Assembly (NCBI GenBank): GCA_028277885.1
Contig: JANQFK010000023.1
Coordinates: 62,001 to 126,000 of the forward strand
Source of the DNA: Myxococcota bacterium
GTDB lineage: Bacteria; Myxococcota_A; UBA9160; UBA6930
Direction of reading: 5' to 3'
DNA length: 64,000 nucleotides
In this document: positions 48,297 through 55,590 of the stretch, in pieces
How the letters are laid out: every line of letters begins with the position of its first letter
Numbering within the stretch: position 1 is the first letter of the stretch
Translations under genes and position numbers: made by a program
The notes under the pieces: generated by a model
What the model was told of the DNA's origin: nothing
Database searches by the model: none
What the model saw: the letters and a program-made list of their open reading frames with translations, nothing else

Positions 48297-49418
48297 GTGG
48301 CCGACCAGGAAGACGGAAGCATCGCCTATCCCCAGGTGTTCACCCTCCACTGGGAGGGCCCGGCGGCCGCCGAGGTCCCGGTGGAGGCCGAGCTCGGAGA
48401 GGGCCGGGGGCCCGACGAGGACCCCGACGTGAGCGCGGTCCAGCGCACCGAGCGCGGCCAGGCGCTCTGGGAGCAGATCCGCCGCGAGGCCGAGCGCCGG
48501 GGCGACGCCGACCTCTGGCGCCGCAAGCTCTCCGCCTACGCCTGGGTGAAGCTCGAGGCCCGGGGCACCGCCGGCGACTACGCGCGCCGCTTCGAGGTCA
48601 ACCACGCCACGGTCCGGACCTGGATCAGCGACGTCGCGAAGCTCGCCTACCAGGTCGGCTACCGGCTCCACGAGGATCGGCTGCTGCTGGTGGGCGACGC
48701 GCCCGAGGGGCTGCGGCAGCTGCGCGAGCTGGTGAACCACGACGCCGCCTCCAGCGAGGCCTGGCACTGCCTGCGCGCGGTGGAGGCCGAGTTCCGCGGC
48801 GAGGACGCCTACTTCCATCTGAACGAGGGCCACGTGCTGCGGGCCCGGCGCTGCCTGCGCGAGTCCGACGAGACGCTCAAGGAGGGCCTCGCCATCGCGG
48901 AGGCGCGGCGCATCCGCTCGCTGCTCTGGAACGCCCGGGGCCAGACCTTCTGGGACTGCGAGCCCGAGTCGAGCCACCCGCTTCCCGACCACCTGGAGCG
49001 CGCCGAGAAGGCCTTCCGGCGCGCCGCGATCCTGGACCAGTCCACCTACTTCCCGTTCGTGAACCTCGCCCAGCTGGCGGTGGACGGCGGGGACCTGCGC
49101 CGTGCCGAGTACTGGATCGGCGAGCTCTCGGCGGCGCGAAAGGCGATGGAAGAGCCCATGCGAGACGATCTGGCGCGCTACCTGGACCAGGCGGAGTGGA
49201 GCGGCGCAGTGGCCGAGGAGCGCTTCTGGAAGGGCGGGCCGCTGCGCTGGCTCCGGGAGGCGGCCGGCAAGGGGGTGCTCGTGCTGGCGGCGCTGCTGCT
49301 GCTGGCCTGGACGCTCACCGCCCCCCCGGCGAGTGCCCACCCCGACCCGGGCGTCGAGCCCGTCGTGGCCCACGGCGGCCCGCGCGGCAACGCCAAGGGC
49401 GGCGCCGGCGGCAACTGA
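48297..49418 (+). CDS. Membrane-tethered protein with N-terminal HTH and TPR region
   Basis: 373 aa from GTG 48297 (AGGAGG 7 bases upstream); the track start at 48006 includes repeat copy E. Residues 55-125 are helical, with an HTH-like segment TAGDYARRFEVNHATVRTWISDVAKLAYQVGYR (about 91-123) resembling sigma-region-4/HTH recognition units. Residues 140-300 hold TPR-like helices (AEKAFRRAAILDQSTYFPFVNLAQLAVDGGDLRRAEYWIGEL). One transmembrane helix lies near 326-343 (GVLVLAALLLLAWTLTA), then a ~30-residue Gly-rich periplasmic tail. So the DNA-binding part would be cytoplasmic and anchored by the C-terminus. It may control the envelope operon that starts 200 bases downstream; this is inference. 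Confidence 0.65.
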   Translation: MADQEDGSIAYPQVFTLHWEGPAAAEVPVEAELGEGRGPDEDPDVSAVQRTERGQALWEQIRREAERRGDADLWRRKLSAYAWVKLEARGTAGDYARRFEVNHATVRTWISDVAKLAYQVGYRLHEDRLLLVGDAPEGLRQLRELVNHDAASSEAWHCLRAVEAEFRGEDAYFHLNEGHVLRARRCLRESDETLKEGLAIAEARRIRSLLWNARGQTFWDCEPESSHPLPDHLERAEKAFRRAAILDQSTYFPFVNLAQLAVDGGDLRRAEYWIGELSAARKAMEEPMRDDLARYLDQAEWSGAVAEERFWKGGPLRWLREAAGKGVLVLAALLLLAWTLTAPPASAHPDPGVEPVVAHGGPRGNAKGGAGGN

Positions 49419-49452
49419 GCGCCGCCGCTCCGCGCGGCATCCCGCACCCACC

Positions 49453-49480
49453 CGACGCCCGGGCACTCGCCCGGGCGTCG
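49453..49480 (+). terminator. 12-bp perfect inverted repeat after HTH/TPR gene
   Basis: CGACGCCCGGGC-actc-GCCCGGGCGTCG, 34 bases after the stop, followed by cgcgttt. Very stable stem with a 4-base loop but only a short T-run. The best candidate intrinsic terminator in the window; it separates the HTH/TPR gene from the envelope operon. Confidence 0.6.
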
Positions 49481-49615
49481 CGCGTTTCGGGCCCCTGCCG
49501 CTCGGCTTCCCCCGGCCCGCGTCCGCCTGTTGGGCGGCGCGCTCCGACGCCACGTCGTGGGGTGAAGGCCGGTGCCGGCGGAGGAGGAGCCGGGCTGCGC
49601 CACGGAGGAGTGCCG

Positions 49616-50137
49616 ATGTCGGGTCGAGACGCCGCAAGCGTGCGGGCTTCGAACGGGGGGAGGTCCGCGCGAGCGTTGCGACGTCACGCGCGCAGGGTCG
49701 CGGTCGCTGCGGCGGCCGCGGCCCTCTGCGCGGGCACGGCCTGCGCGGGGTCGCGGGGGCCGGGGCCGATCGCGCCCGGCGCGCTCGCTGCCGAGGTGGA
49801 CGCGGCCCACGGCCTCTACGCCTCGGGCGAGTACGAGCTGGCGGCCCGGCGCTTCGGCTTCGCGTCCACCGAGGCGCGCCGGGCGGGGGACCGCGACCTC
49901 GAGCGCCGCACCAAGGCGGCCGAGTGCACCGCCTGGCTGAGGGCCCAGCGGATCGCGCGCTTCGCGACCTGCACCGACCGCCTCGAGGGCCTCCAGCGCC
50001 GGGCGCGCAGCTCGGACCCCGGCGTCAACACGCTGATCGCGCTCGGCGCCATCGCGGGGGGCCGCCCCGCACCGCCGCTGCGCATCCCGGGCGAGGTGCG
50101 TGAGGTGCTGCGCGCGGCCGCCGGAGAGGAGCGATGA
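49616..50137 (+). CDS. Small exported (lipo)protein, start of envelope operon
   Basis: 173 aa, ATG start with GGAGGAG upstream. N-terminal basic region then VAVAAAAAALCAGTACAGSRG: a signal peptide with a possible lipidated Cys (TAC|AGS). The mature domain is short and helical, resembling one or two TPR units (VDAAHGLYASGEYELAARRFGFASTEARRAGDRDLERRTKAAECTAWL). No known family. Stop overlaps the next start (ATGATG...). By analogy with the cluster at the left edge, it may be the lipoprotein of an ExbB/ExbD/TonB-like machine. Confidence 0.6.
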   Translation: MSGRDAASVRASNGGRSARALRRHARRVAVAAAAAALCAGTACAGSRGPGPIAPGALAAEVDAAHGLYASGEYELAARRFGFASTEARRAGDRDLERRTKAAECTAWLRAQRIARFATCTDRLEGLQRRARSSDPGVNTLIALGAIAGGRPAPPLRIPGEVREVLRAAAGEER

Positions 50138-51048
50138 TGCGCTGGATCGTCTCGACGCTGGTCGGAGTGGCCCTGGCCGCGGCTGGAACGGCGGCCGCCG
50201 CAGCCCCGCGCGAGCGCGCCATTCAACAGATTCCCGAGCTCATGGGCCGCATCCTCGAGTCCCAGGAGGCGATTCGCGAGCAGGAGTCGAAGCTGGTGCC
50301 GCGCATCGAGCGCTGGAACGGCCAGCTCGAGCGGGCCCGGGGCAAGATCGAGTCGGCCAGCTCCGAGGACGAGGCCGCGACCGCGCTGGTCGACTACGTG
50401 GAGGCCTACGCGGAGCGGCTCGAGGAGCAGCAGGCCGGCCTCGACGCCATCCGGCCCTCGATCGTGCGCATGCGGGCCGACGCCCGGCAGCTGATCGACG
50501 CCGCCGAGTCGATGGCCGGCCCGCGGGAGACGCCCGAGGATCGGCGCAGCTTCTTCCAGGACCACTACCAGGGGGTCGCCTCGGCGACGGGTGAGCTCGC
50601 CAGCCGCCTCCAGCGCGAGGAGGAGGCGGCCACCGCGGGCGCGGTGCTCCACGCCAGCTGGGCGTCCCACGCGGCCCTCGACGTTCCCATCGAGGAGCTG
50701 GGCCCGGAGGGCGCGATGGCGTTCGCGCGCAAGGTCGAGGGGCTCTACGCCCGCTACCAGGCGCGCTCGGGCCAGCTGCGCTCGGAGCGCCAGGCCGTGC
50801 GCCGGCTCCTCGACGTGCTGATCGAGCGCCAGCTCGCGCGGCGCCTCGACACGCTCTTCGAGGGCGGCGACTCGATCGGGCTCGGAGCCCTGCTCGCGGG
50901 GGCCGGGAGCTCCCAGGACTGGCAGGACCTGGGCGGCCTGGTGCGCCGCACCCTCGGGCTTCCCGCCGGGGCGGGAGGCGGCCTCCAGCGCGAGACCGCC
51001 TCCCTCGACCGGCTCGATTTCTTCGCCAGCGGCGAGCACCGGGAGTAG
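50134..51048 (+). CDS. Periplasmic coiled-coil protein, unknown function
   Basis: 304 aa. Two Met codons at the start, with GGAGAGGAG upstream. Signal peptide MMRWIVSTLVGVALAAAGTAAAAA. Mature protein almost all helix with heptads: LMGRILESQEAIREQESKLVPRIERWNGQLERARGKIESASSEDEA and LVDYVEAYAERLEEQQAGLDAI, like MotA/TolA-associated or DUF-type periplasmic stalk proteins. A C-terminal Gly-rich stretch (GLPAGAGGGLQRE) follows. It overlaps the preceding stop by 4 bases and ends 5 bases before the next gene. Family not recognised. Confidence 0.65.
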   Translation: MMRWIVSTLVGVALAAAGTAAAAAPRERAIQQIPELMGRILESQEAIREQESKLVPRIERWNGQLERARGKIESASSEDEAATALVDYVEAYAERLEEQQAGLDAIRPSIVRMRADARQLIDAAESMAGPRETPEDRRSFFQDHYQGVASATGELASRLQREEEAATAGAVLHASWASHAALDVPIEELGPEGAMAFARKVEGLYARYQARSGQLRSERQAVRRLLDVLIERQLARRLDTLFEGGDSIGLGALLAGAGSSQDWQDLGGLVRRTLGLPAGAGGGLQRETASLDRLDFFASGEHRE

Positions 51049-51053
51049 CAACG

Positions 51054-51524
51054 ATGAGAAGGCACTCGAAGTCCTGGACGGCTCCGCGGCTCGGCCTCGC
51101 CCTCGCCCTGGCGGGCCTGACGCTGGGTCTGGTGGCCCCCGCGGCCGCGAAGGAGAGCGAGTCCTGCCGGCAGTGGCGCGGCGAGCACCGCGGCTACGAG
51201 GTCGAGGTGGTGCGCCTCTACCTCACGGGCGCCACCCAGCGCGCCCTCGACGAGGCGGTGTTCGAGCTGCTCCAGCGCGAGGCGTACCTCACCTCCTGCG
51301 AGCAGAGCGTGCGCGCCGCGCGGGTCGACCTGGTGGGCTGGCGCCTGGTGGGACGCGTGCCCGAGGAGTACCCGAGCGCCGTGGTGGAGTCGCTGCTGGC
51401 CCGGGCGGGCTTCGACGTCAGCCTGGACGCGCTGCTCTCCGGCGCCGTCGGAGTCGCGTACCGGCCGGCCCCGCCCGCGCGCACCCGGGGCCCGCGGGCC
51501 CGCGACCTCCGTGCTGCGCGCTAG
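51054..51524 (+). CDS. Small exported protein, unknown function
   Basis: 156 aa, ATG start. Signal peptide (RLGLALALAGLTLGLVAPAAA|KES). The mature part has two Cys (SCRQW, TSCEQ) that may pair, and a mixed alpha/beta look: YEVEVVRLYLTGATQRALDEAVFELLQREAYLTSCEQSVRAARVDLVGWRLVGRVPEEYPSAVVESLLARAGFDV. The Arg/Pro-rich last 20 residues run into the next gene if that starts at GTG 51511. No family recognised. Conserved placement before the ExbB-like gene suggests a periplasmic part of the same complex. Confidence 0.6.
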   Translation: MRRHSKSWTAPRLGLALALAGLTLGLVAPAAAKESESCRQWRGEHRGYEVEVVRLYLTGATQRALDEAVFELLQREAYLTSCEQSVRAARVDLVGWRLVGRVPEEYPSAVVESLLARAGFDVSLDALLSGAVGVAYRPAPPARTRGPRARDLRAAR

Positions 51525-52002
51525 CGCGATGGGGTGCGCGCTCGGCGCGCTCCTCGCGGCGCCACTGGTGCTCGCCGGGAGCGGCGGGCCCGGCCTCGCC
51601 GCGCTGCCCGCCGCCGCCGTCGCGGGCTTGGTGGCCGCCGTGGACTCGGTGGGCTGGGTGCTGGTGCCGCAGGTCGTGCTCGCCGTGGCGGTGATCGGGC
51701 TCGCCCTCGAGCAGCTCGCCTCGCGGGTCGCCGGCTTCGGCGCGGCCCCCACCCCGGCGTGGCTGCCGCCCGCCGTGGAGTCGGCGCTGCTGCTGGGCCT
51801 GCTCGGAACGATCAGCGGCATGGTGACGGGCTTCGTCGAGCTCTCGCCCGAGGCCCTCGAGCCCGGCCCGCTGGTGCAGTCCCTGGGCCGGGCGCTGCGC
51901 AGCAGCTTCGTGGGCTTCGGGATCGCGCTGATCGGCGTGTGGACCCAGGCTCCCACCACGCACGCGACCGCCGCCACAGCCGCCGACGGGGCCCCCGCGT
52001 GA
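51511..52002 (+). CDS. ExbB/TolQ/MotA-like proton channel protein (short)
   Basis: 163 aa from GTG 51511, or 157 aa from ATG 51529 just past the previous stop. Three hydrophobic segments: ALGALLAAPLVLAGS..., VLVPQVVLAVAVIGLALEQLA, and the family core ALLLGLLGTISGMVTGFVEL followed by LVQSLGRALRSSFVGFGIALIGVW. The GLLGTxxGM turn and 'LxxALxxSFxGxGIAL' helix match ExbB/TolQ. It is much shorter than usual because the large cytoplasmic loop is missing, a minimal version. Stop overlaps the next start (GTGA), which is an ExbD-like partner. Confidence 0.72.
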   Translation: MLRASAMGCALGALLAAPLVLAGSGGPGLAALPAAAVAGLVAAVDSVGWVLVPQVVLAVAVIGLALEQLASRVAGFGAAPTPAWLPPAVESALLLGLLGTISGMVTGFVELSPEALEPGPLVQSLGRALRSSFVGFGIALIGVWTQAPTTHATAATAADGAPA

Positions 52003-52403
52003 GCACTCCCTCCATGCTCGGCTCCGGCATCTACTTCATCGACGTGCTGGCGTGCCTGCTGTTCTGCCTGGCCCTGGCGCTGGTGGGCGCGCGCTTCGGA
52101 CGTGAGCAGTCCGTGGTGATCGACCTGCCCGGGGCCGAGGCGGCGGCCGCCAGCGGGGCGGACCTCTCCGGCACCTCGCTCCAGGTGAGCACCCGCGACG
52201 GACGCACCGAGATCCGCCTCGACGACGAGCGCGTCGCCCTCGAGGAGCTGGGAGCCCGGCTGCGCGAGGCGCCCCCGCCCTCCCTGGTGGTGCGCGCCGA
52301 GGATTCGGACCTCGCCCGCGTGATCGCCATCGCCCACGCGGCGGGGGTCCACGACATCGAGCTCGCCTACGAGGTGGCGCCGAGCCCGCAGGGCCGGCCG
52401 TGA
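51999..52403 (+). CDS. ExbD/TolR-like protein
   Basis: 134 aa from GTG 51999. One N-terminal transmembrane helix, YFIDVLACLLFCLALALVGA, with the conserved proton-carrying Asp. The periplasmic domain fits ExbD: LQVSTRDGRTEIRLDDERVALEELGARLREAPPPSLVVRAEDSDLARVIAIAHAAGVHDIELAYEV. That is the usual 'dG.i.l....v.leeL...l' then 'v.i.aD....v..v...a...G...v.l' pattern. With the ExbB-like gene, which it overlaps by 4 bases, it should form a proton-driven stator. Its stop overlaps the next start in the same way. Confidence 0.8.
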   Translation: MSTPSMLGSGIYFIDVLACLLFCLALALVGARFGREQSVVIDLPGAEAAAASGADLSGTSLQVSTRDGRTEIRLDDERVALEELGARLREAPPPSLVVRAEDSDLARVIAIAHAAGVHDIELAYEVAPSPQGRP

Positions 52404-52981
52404 TCCGGGCCACCCTCGTGCTGATGGCCGTGGTGCTGGCGGGCGTGGGCGCGGTGCTGTGGACCGCGCGGAACCTCGATCCGCTGCGCGTGGTCGAGCG
52501 CATCGCGCCGGCCCGGGTCCACACCGTGGACCTGAGCGGGTCCGGCGCGTTCCCGCGCGGGCGGCCCGAGGACGAGGCGCCGCCGGTCGAGATCGAGGAG
52601 CGGGCCGCGCCCCCGGCGGCCGCCGCCGCGAGCCCGGTGCCCACCCGGACCGCGCCCCCCGCGTCGCCCGTCCGGCGGCAGCCCGAGCCGGTGCCGGAGC
52701 GGGAGCCGGGTTCGCACGCGGGCTCCGAGCCGGAGCTCCAGACTCGCGACCTGTCGCCGCGGCGCGAGCTGCGCGAGGCGGCCGATCCGGCGTCTCTTGC
52801 CGAGGCCGCGCCGGGGGCCCCGCTGCAGGAGCCCGCCGGTGGGTCCTCGGCCGCGAGCGACGCGACCGCCGCCGTCGCCGAGGTGCCCCTCGCGCTGGAG
52901 CCGCGCCTGGCTCCCGACGAGTCGGCGGCGCTGATCCGCCGCATGCTGGCGCTCTACGAGCGGGCGGGAGAGCCGCGGTGA
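52400..52981 (+). CDS. Single-pass proline-rich TonB-like protein
   Basis: 193 aa from GTG 52400. N-terminal signal-anchor MIRATLVLMAVVLAGVGAVLWTA, then about 140 residues rich in Pro, Glu, Ala and Arg, and a short C-terminal helix (LAPDESAALIRRMLALYERAG). It has no globular C-terminal domain, so it is a periplasmic arm without a TonB receptor-binding end. Translationally coupled on both sides by GTGA overlaps. Probably works with the following protein, which has the same anchor plus a real domain. Confidence 0.6.
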   Translation: MIRATLVLMAVVLAGVGAVLWTARNLDPLRVVERIAPARVHTVDLSGSGAFPRGRPEDEAPPVEIEERAAPPAAAAASPVPTRTAPPASPVRRQPEPVPEREPGSHAGSEPELQTRDLSPRRELREAADPASLAEAAPGAPLQEPAGGSSAASDATAAVAEVPLALEPRLAPDESAALIRRMLALYERAGEPR

Positions 52982-53787
52982 GGCGCCGGGCCTGGCTCGT
53001 GTGGCTGTCGCGCGGCGTGGTGGCGCTCTGGATCGGCGCCTACCTGGCGTCGCAGGTGGGGCCCGCCGCGCCGGTCGAGGCGACGGAGGTGGCCGAGAGC
53101 GCCGCGCGCGTGCAGCCGCGGCCCCTCGAGCCGCCCCGCCGGCCGCCCGAGCCTCGCGAGGCGAAGACCGCGAAGCCCGCGGCCCCGCCCGAGCCGAGCG
53201 CCGAGCCCGAGCCGACCCCGGAGCCCGGCCCGAAGCCCGCCCGGCTGGGCGCCGCCGAGGTGGAGGAGGGCGACCGCATCCTCGCGGGTGGCGGCGACTT
53301 CCCGGTGCTGAGCTGCACCTACGAGGACTTCCCGAGCTTCGACCACTACGCCCGCGCGATGGCGGCGCTGGGCGCGCGCTTCGTGGTGGTGCGCCAGCGG
53401 CGCATCGTGGCCGCCATCGACCCCGCGAGCGGCCGCTTCGAGGAGGCGCGGGTGGACGCCGGCTTCTCTCCCCGCGCCCGGGACTACACGGGGGAGCCCG
53501 CCCTCGCCCCGCTGGCCCGCGCCGCCCGCGAGCGCTTCGGTGGAGGCGCCGTGGTGATGATGCTGGTGCCCCGGACCATCGACGCGGGGCTCTTCGGAGG
53601 GATCTCCCGCGCCCTCGCCGGGCGCGGCGAAGCCCACCAGGCCTATCGCGAGATCCGCGGCCGCTACCAGCGCGCCCCCGGCGGAGGGGTGCGCCTGCGC
53701 GTGGACCGCGGAACCCGCCTGGACGGCTCGGAGGTGGAGATGGACCTGCTCTTCGAGCTCGCCGGGCTCGCGGACCGCTCGGCGTGA
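52978..53787 (+). CDS. Single-pass proline-rich protein with C-terminal domain (TonB-like)
   Basis: 269 aa from GTG 52978. Signal-anchor VRRRAWLVWLSRGVVALWIGAYLASQ, a Pro/Glu/Ala-rich arm (about 30-85, ending PEPTPEPGPKPARL), then about 175 residues of a folded domain: ILAGGGDFPVLSCTYEDFPSFDHYARAMAALGARFVVVRQRRIVAAIDPASG ... VVMMLVPRTIDAGLFGGISRALAGRG. I do not recognise the domain. The architecture is TonB/TolA-like, but the terminal domain is not the known TonB fold. It sits between the ExbBD pair and a lytic transglycosylase, so an effector role at the cell wall is plausible. Confidence 0.6.
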   Translation: MRRRAWLVWLSRGVVALWIGAYLASQVGPAAPVEATEVAESAARVQPRPLEPPRRPPEPREAKTAKPAAPPEPSAEPEPTPEPGPKPARLGAAEVEEGDRILAGGGDFPVLSCTYEDFPSFDHYARAMAALGARFVVVRQRRIVAAIDPASGRFEEARVDAGFSPRARDYTGEPALAPLARAARERFGGGAVVMMLVPRTIDAGLFGGISRALAGRGEAHQAYREIRGRYQRAPGGGVRLRVDRGTRLDGSEVEMDLLFELAGLADRSA

Positions 53788-54389
53788 GGCGGGCCGGCCT
53801 CGCGGCGGGCCTCGTCGTCGCGCTGCTCGGGAGCGCGCCGCTCGTGGCCCGGGCCGACGAGGGCATCGCGCGTCGCCTCCACGCGCTGCGCGTGCTGGCT
53901 CCGCGCGACGGCGAGGCGTCGGCCGCGCTGCCCGAGGGACCCGCGGCGTCCCACGCCGACTGCGCGAGCGGCGCCTGGTGGGAGGCGAGCGCCTACGCGG
54001 TGCGGGCCCGCACCCGCCAGGCGATCCAGGACGCCGCGCTGCGCTTCGCCGTGGACGAGAGCCTGATCCGCAGCGTGATCCGCCACGAGAGCGCCTACGA
54101 GATCCGCGCCGTCTCCCACAAGGGCGCCATGGGTCTGATGCAGCTGATGCCCGCCACGGCCCGGGAGCTCGGCGTGGCCTGTGCGTTCGATCCGCGGGAG
54201 AACGTGCTCGGCGGAACCCGCTACCTGCGCCAGCTCTACGACCGGCTCGGCAGCTGGCCGCGCGCCGTGGCGGCCTACCACGCGGGTCCGAGCCGGGTCG
54301 AGCGCGGCCGCATCCCGGGCGAGACCCGCACCTACGTGCGACGGGTGATCACCACCTGGCGCCCGCACCAGGACTACGCGCTCGACTGA
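53784..54389 (+). CDS. SLT-family lytic transglycosylase
   Basis: 201 aa from GTG 53784. Signal peptide VRRAGLAAGLVVALLGSAPLVARA. C-terminal goose-lysozyme-type SLT domain (about 75-195): AALRFAVDESLIRSVIRHESAYEIRAVSHKGAMGLMQLMPATARELG, catalytic Glu about 102 in the HES motif; then DPRENVLGGTRYLRQLYDRLGSWPRAVAAYHAGPSRVERG. It cleaves peptidoglycan glycan strands with anhydro-sugar formation, making room for envelope structures. Last gene of the coupled operon; its end overlaps the convergent GHMP kinase gene by 16 bases. Confidence 0.92.
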   Translation: MRRAGLAAGLVVALLGSAPLVARADEGIARRLHALRVLAPRDGEASAALPEGPAASHADCASGAWWEASAYAVRARTRQAIQDAALRFAVDESLIRSVIRHESAYEIRAVSHKGAMGLMQLMPATARELGVACAFDPRENVLGGTRYLRQLYDRLGSWPRAVAAYHAGPSRVERGRIPGETRTYVRRVITTWRPHQDYALD

Positions 54390-55459
54390 CCCGCCCGGTC
54401 CGCGGCGTCGGGCGCGAGGCCGAGGGGCAGGCACGCGACGGCGAACTCGCGCTCGAGCCGGCGGGCGAGGGCGTCGCGCTCCTCGGGCCCGCGGGCCACG
54501 AGCTGGGCGCAGCCGTCGCCCTGGGAGCCCACGCCCTTGCCCCCCCAGGCGAGATCGCGCGCCGCGCCGCTCTCGAGCACCTCGTGGAGCCGCGGCGCCG
54601 CGAGCTCGGGGCAGGCCGGCGCCACGAGGGCGTCGAAGAGCGCCTGGGCCTCGCTCATCAGCTCGCCGAGCCCGCGGGCGTCGCCCTCGTGCAGGAGCGC
54701 GCGGGCGCGCCCGAGGAGCGCGGCGTTGCGCGGACCCAGGGCCTCGCGCACGCCCTCGGCGAGCCGGCCCGGGGTGTCGGGGAAGCAGGCGTTCAGGTCC
54801 GACAGGATGCGCCGGGTGTCCTTCCCCCGGCGCAGGTCCACGATCAGCAGCGCGATCTCGCCGCCCGGGGCGACGGGCTCGATCTCGAGGCCGTCGCCGT
54901 CGAAGGTCAGCATCACGGGCCGTCGCCCGTAGGCGCAGATCTGGTCCATGCGGCCGCACGCCGAGCCCGCCAGGCGCTCCCCCGCGTAGGCGAGCTGCAT
55001 CTCGTCCCGGATCGAGAGCCCGAGCTCCCAGGCGCGCCCGAACGCGCGGGCCACCAGCACGCACACCGCCGCCGAGGACGACAGGCCGCTGCCCATGGGC
55101 AGGTCCGCCTCCAGGACGTGCAGCTCGAGCCCGCCGGCGGCGTCGAAGCGGCGCAGGACCTCGGCCGCCACGCCGGCCGCGTAGCCGAAGAAGGCGTCGC
55201 GGCGGGCCACCTCGGCGAGGGCGTCGGGCGAGGCGGGCACGCGCAGCGGCCCGCGCGGGGTGCCGTCCGGAAGCACGCTCTGCACCACGAAGGCGTCGGG
55301 ATGCCGGCGGAAGCGCGCGCGCAGGCCCTGGTCGGTGCCGCTCACCAGGCAGCGGCCGGGCGGGAGCTGCGGCGCGCGGACGCGGTGTCCGCCCGCCCAG
55401 TCCGAGTGCTCGCCGAACAGGCACAGCCGGCCCGGCACGAAGAGCTCGTTCGCGTCCAC
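54374..55459 (-). CDS. GHMP-family sugar kinase (galactokinase-like)
   Basis: 361 aa from GTG 55459; the track's longer start adds unrelated sequence. FVPGRLCLFGEHSDWAGGHR is the galactokinase-type substrate signature (GRxxLxGEHxDxxGG). ADLPMGSGLSSSAAVCVLVARAF is the GHMP ATP-binding motif 2, and LAWGGKGVGSQGDGCAQLVA is motif 3 with its Gly run. It phosphorylates a sugar or small alcohol with ATP. The 'LFGEHSDWAGG' form is also seen in relatives acting on glucuronate or heptose, so galactose is not certain. TAGGAT lies 8 bases before the GTG with no Shine-Dalgarno, suggesting a leaderless message. Confidence 0.85.
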   Translation of the reverse strand: MDANELFVPGRLCLFGEHSDWAGGHRVRAPQLPPGRCLVSGTDQGLRARFRRHPDAFVVQSVLPDGTPRGPLRVPASPDALAEVARRDAFFGYAAGVAAEVLRRFDAAGGLELHVLEADLPMGSGLSSSAAVCVLVARAFGRAWELGLSIRDEMQLAYAGERLAGSACGRMDQICAYGRRPVMLTFDGDGLEIEPVAPGGEIALLIVDLRRGKDTRRILSDLNACFPDTPGRLAEGVREALGPRNAALLGRARALLHEGDARGLGELMSEAQALFDALVAPACPELAAPRLHEVLESGAARDLAWGGKGVGSQGDGCAQLVARGPEERDALARRLEREFAVACLPLGLAPDAADRAGQSSA

Positions 55460-55467
55460 GGGCCGCG

Positions 55468-55473
55468 ATCCTA
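55468..55473 (-). promoter_or_regulatory. Candidate -10 (TAGGAT), possibly leaderless GHMP kinase
   Basis: TAGGAT then 8 bases then GTG on the minus strand. No Shine-Dalgarno is visible and the -35 region is GC-rich without a match. Confidence 0.3.
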
Positions 55474-55590
55474 GCGGCGCTCGCCCGGCGACGTTCCGGC
55501 TCCGCGGCCCGTACCGCGTTGCGGGCCCCAGGGCCGCGTGCCACCCTGGCCGTCTCGCGAGGCGATGCACGTGGCACTCCCGGAGCCCCG

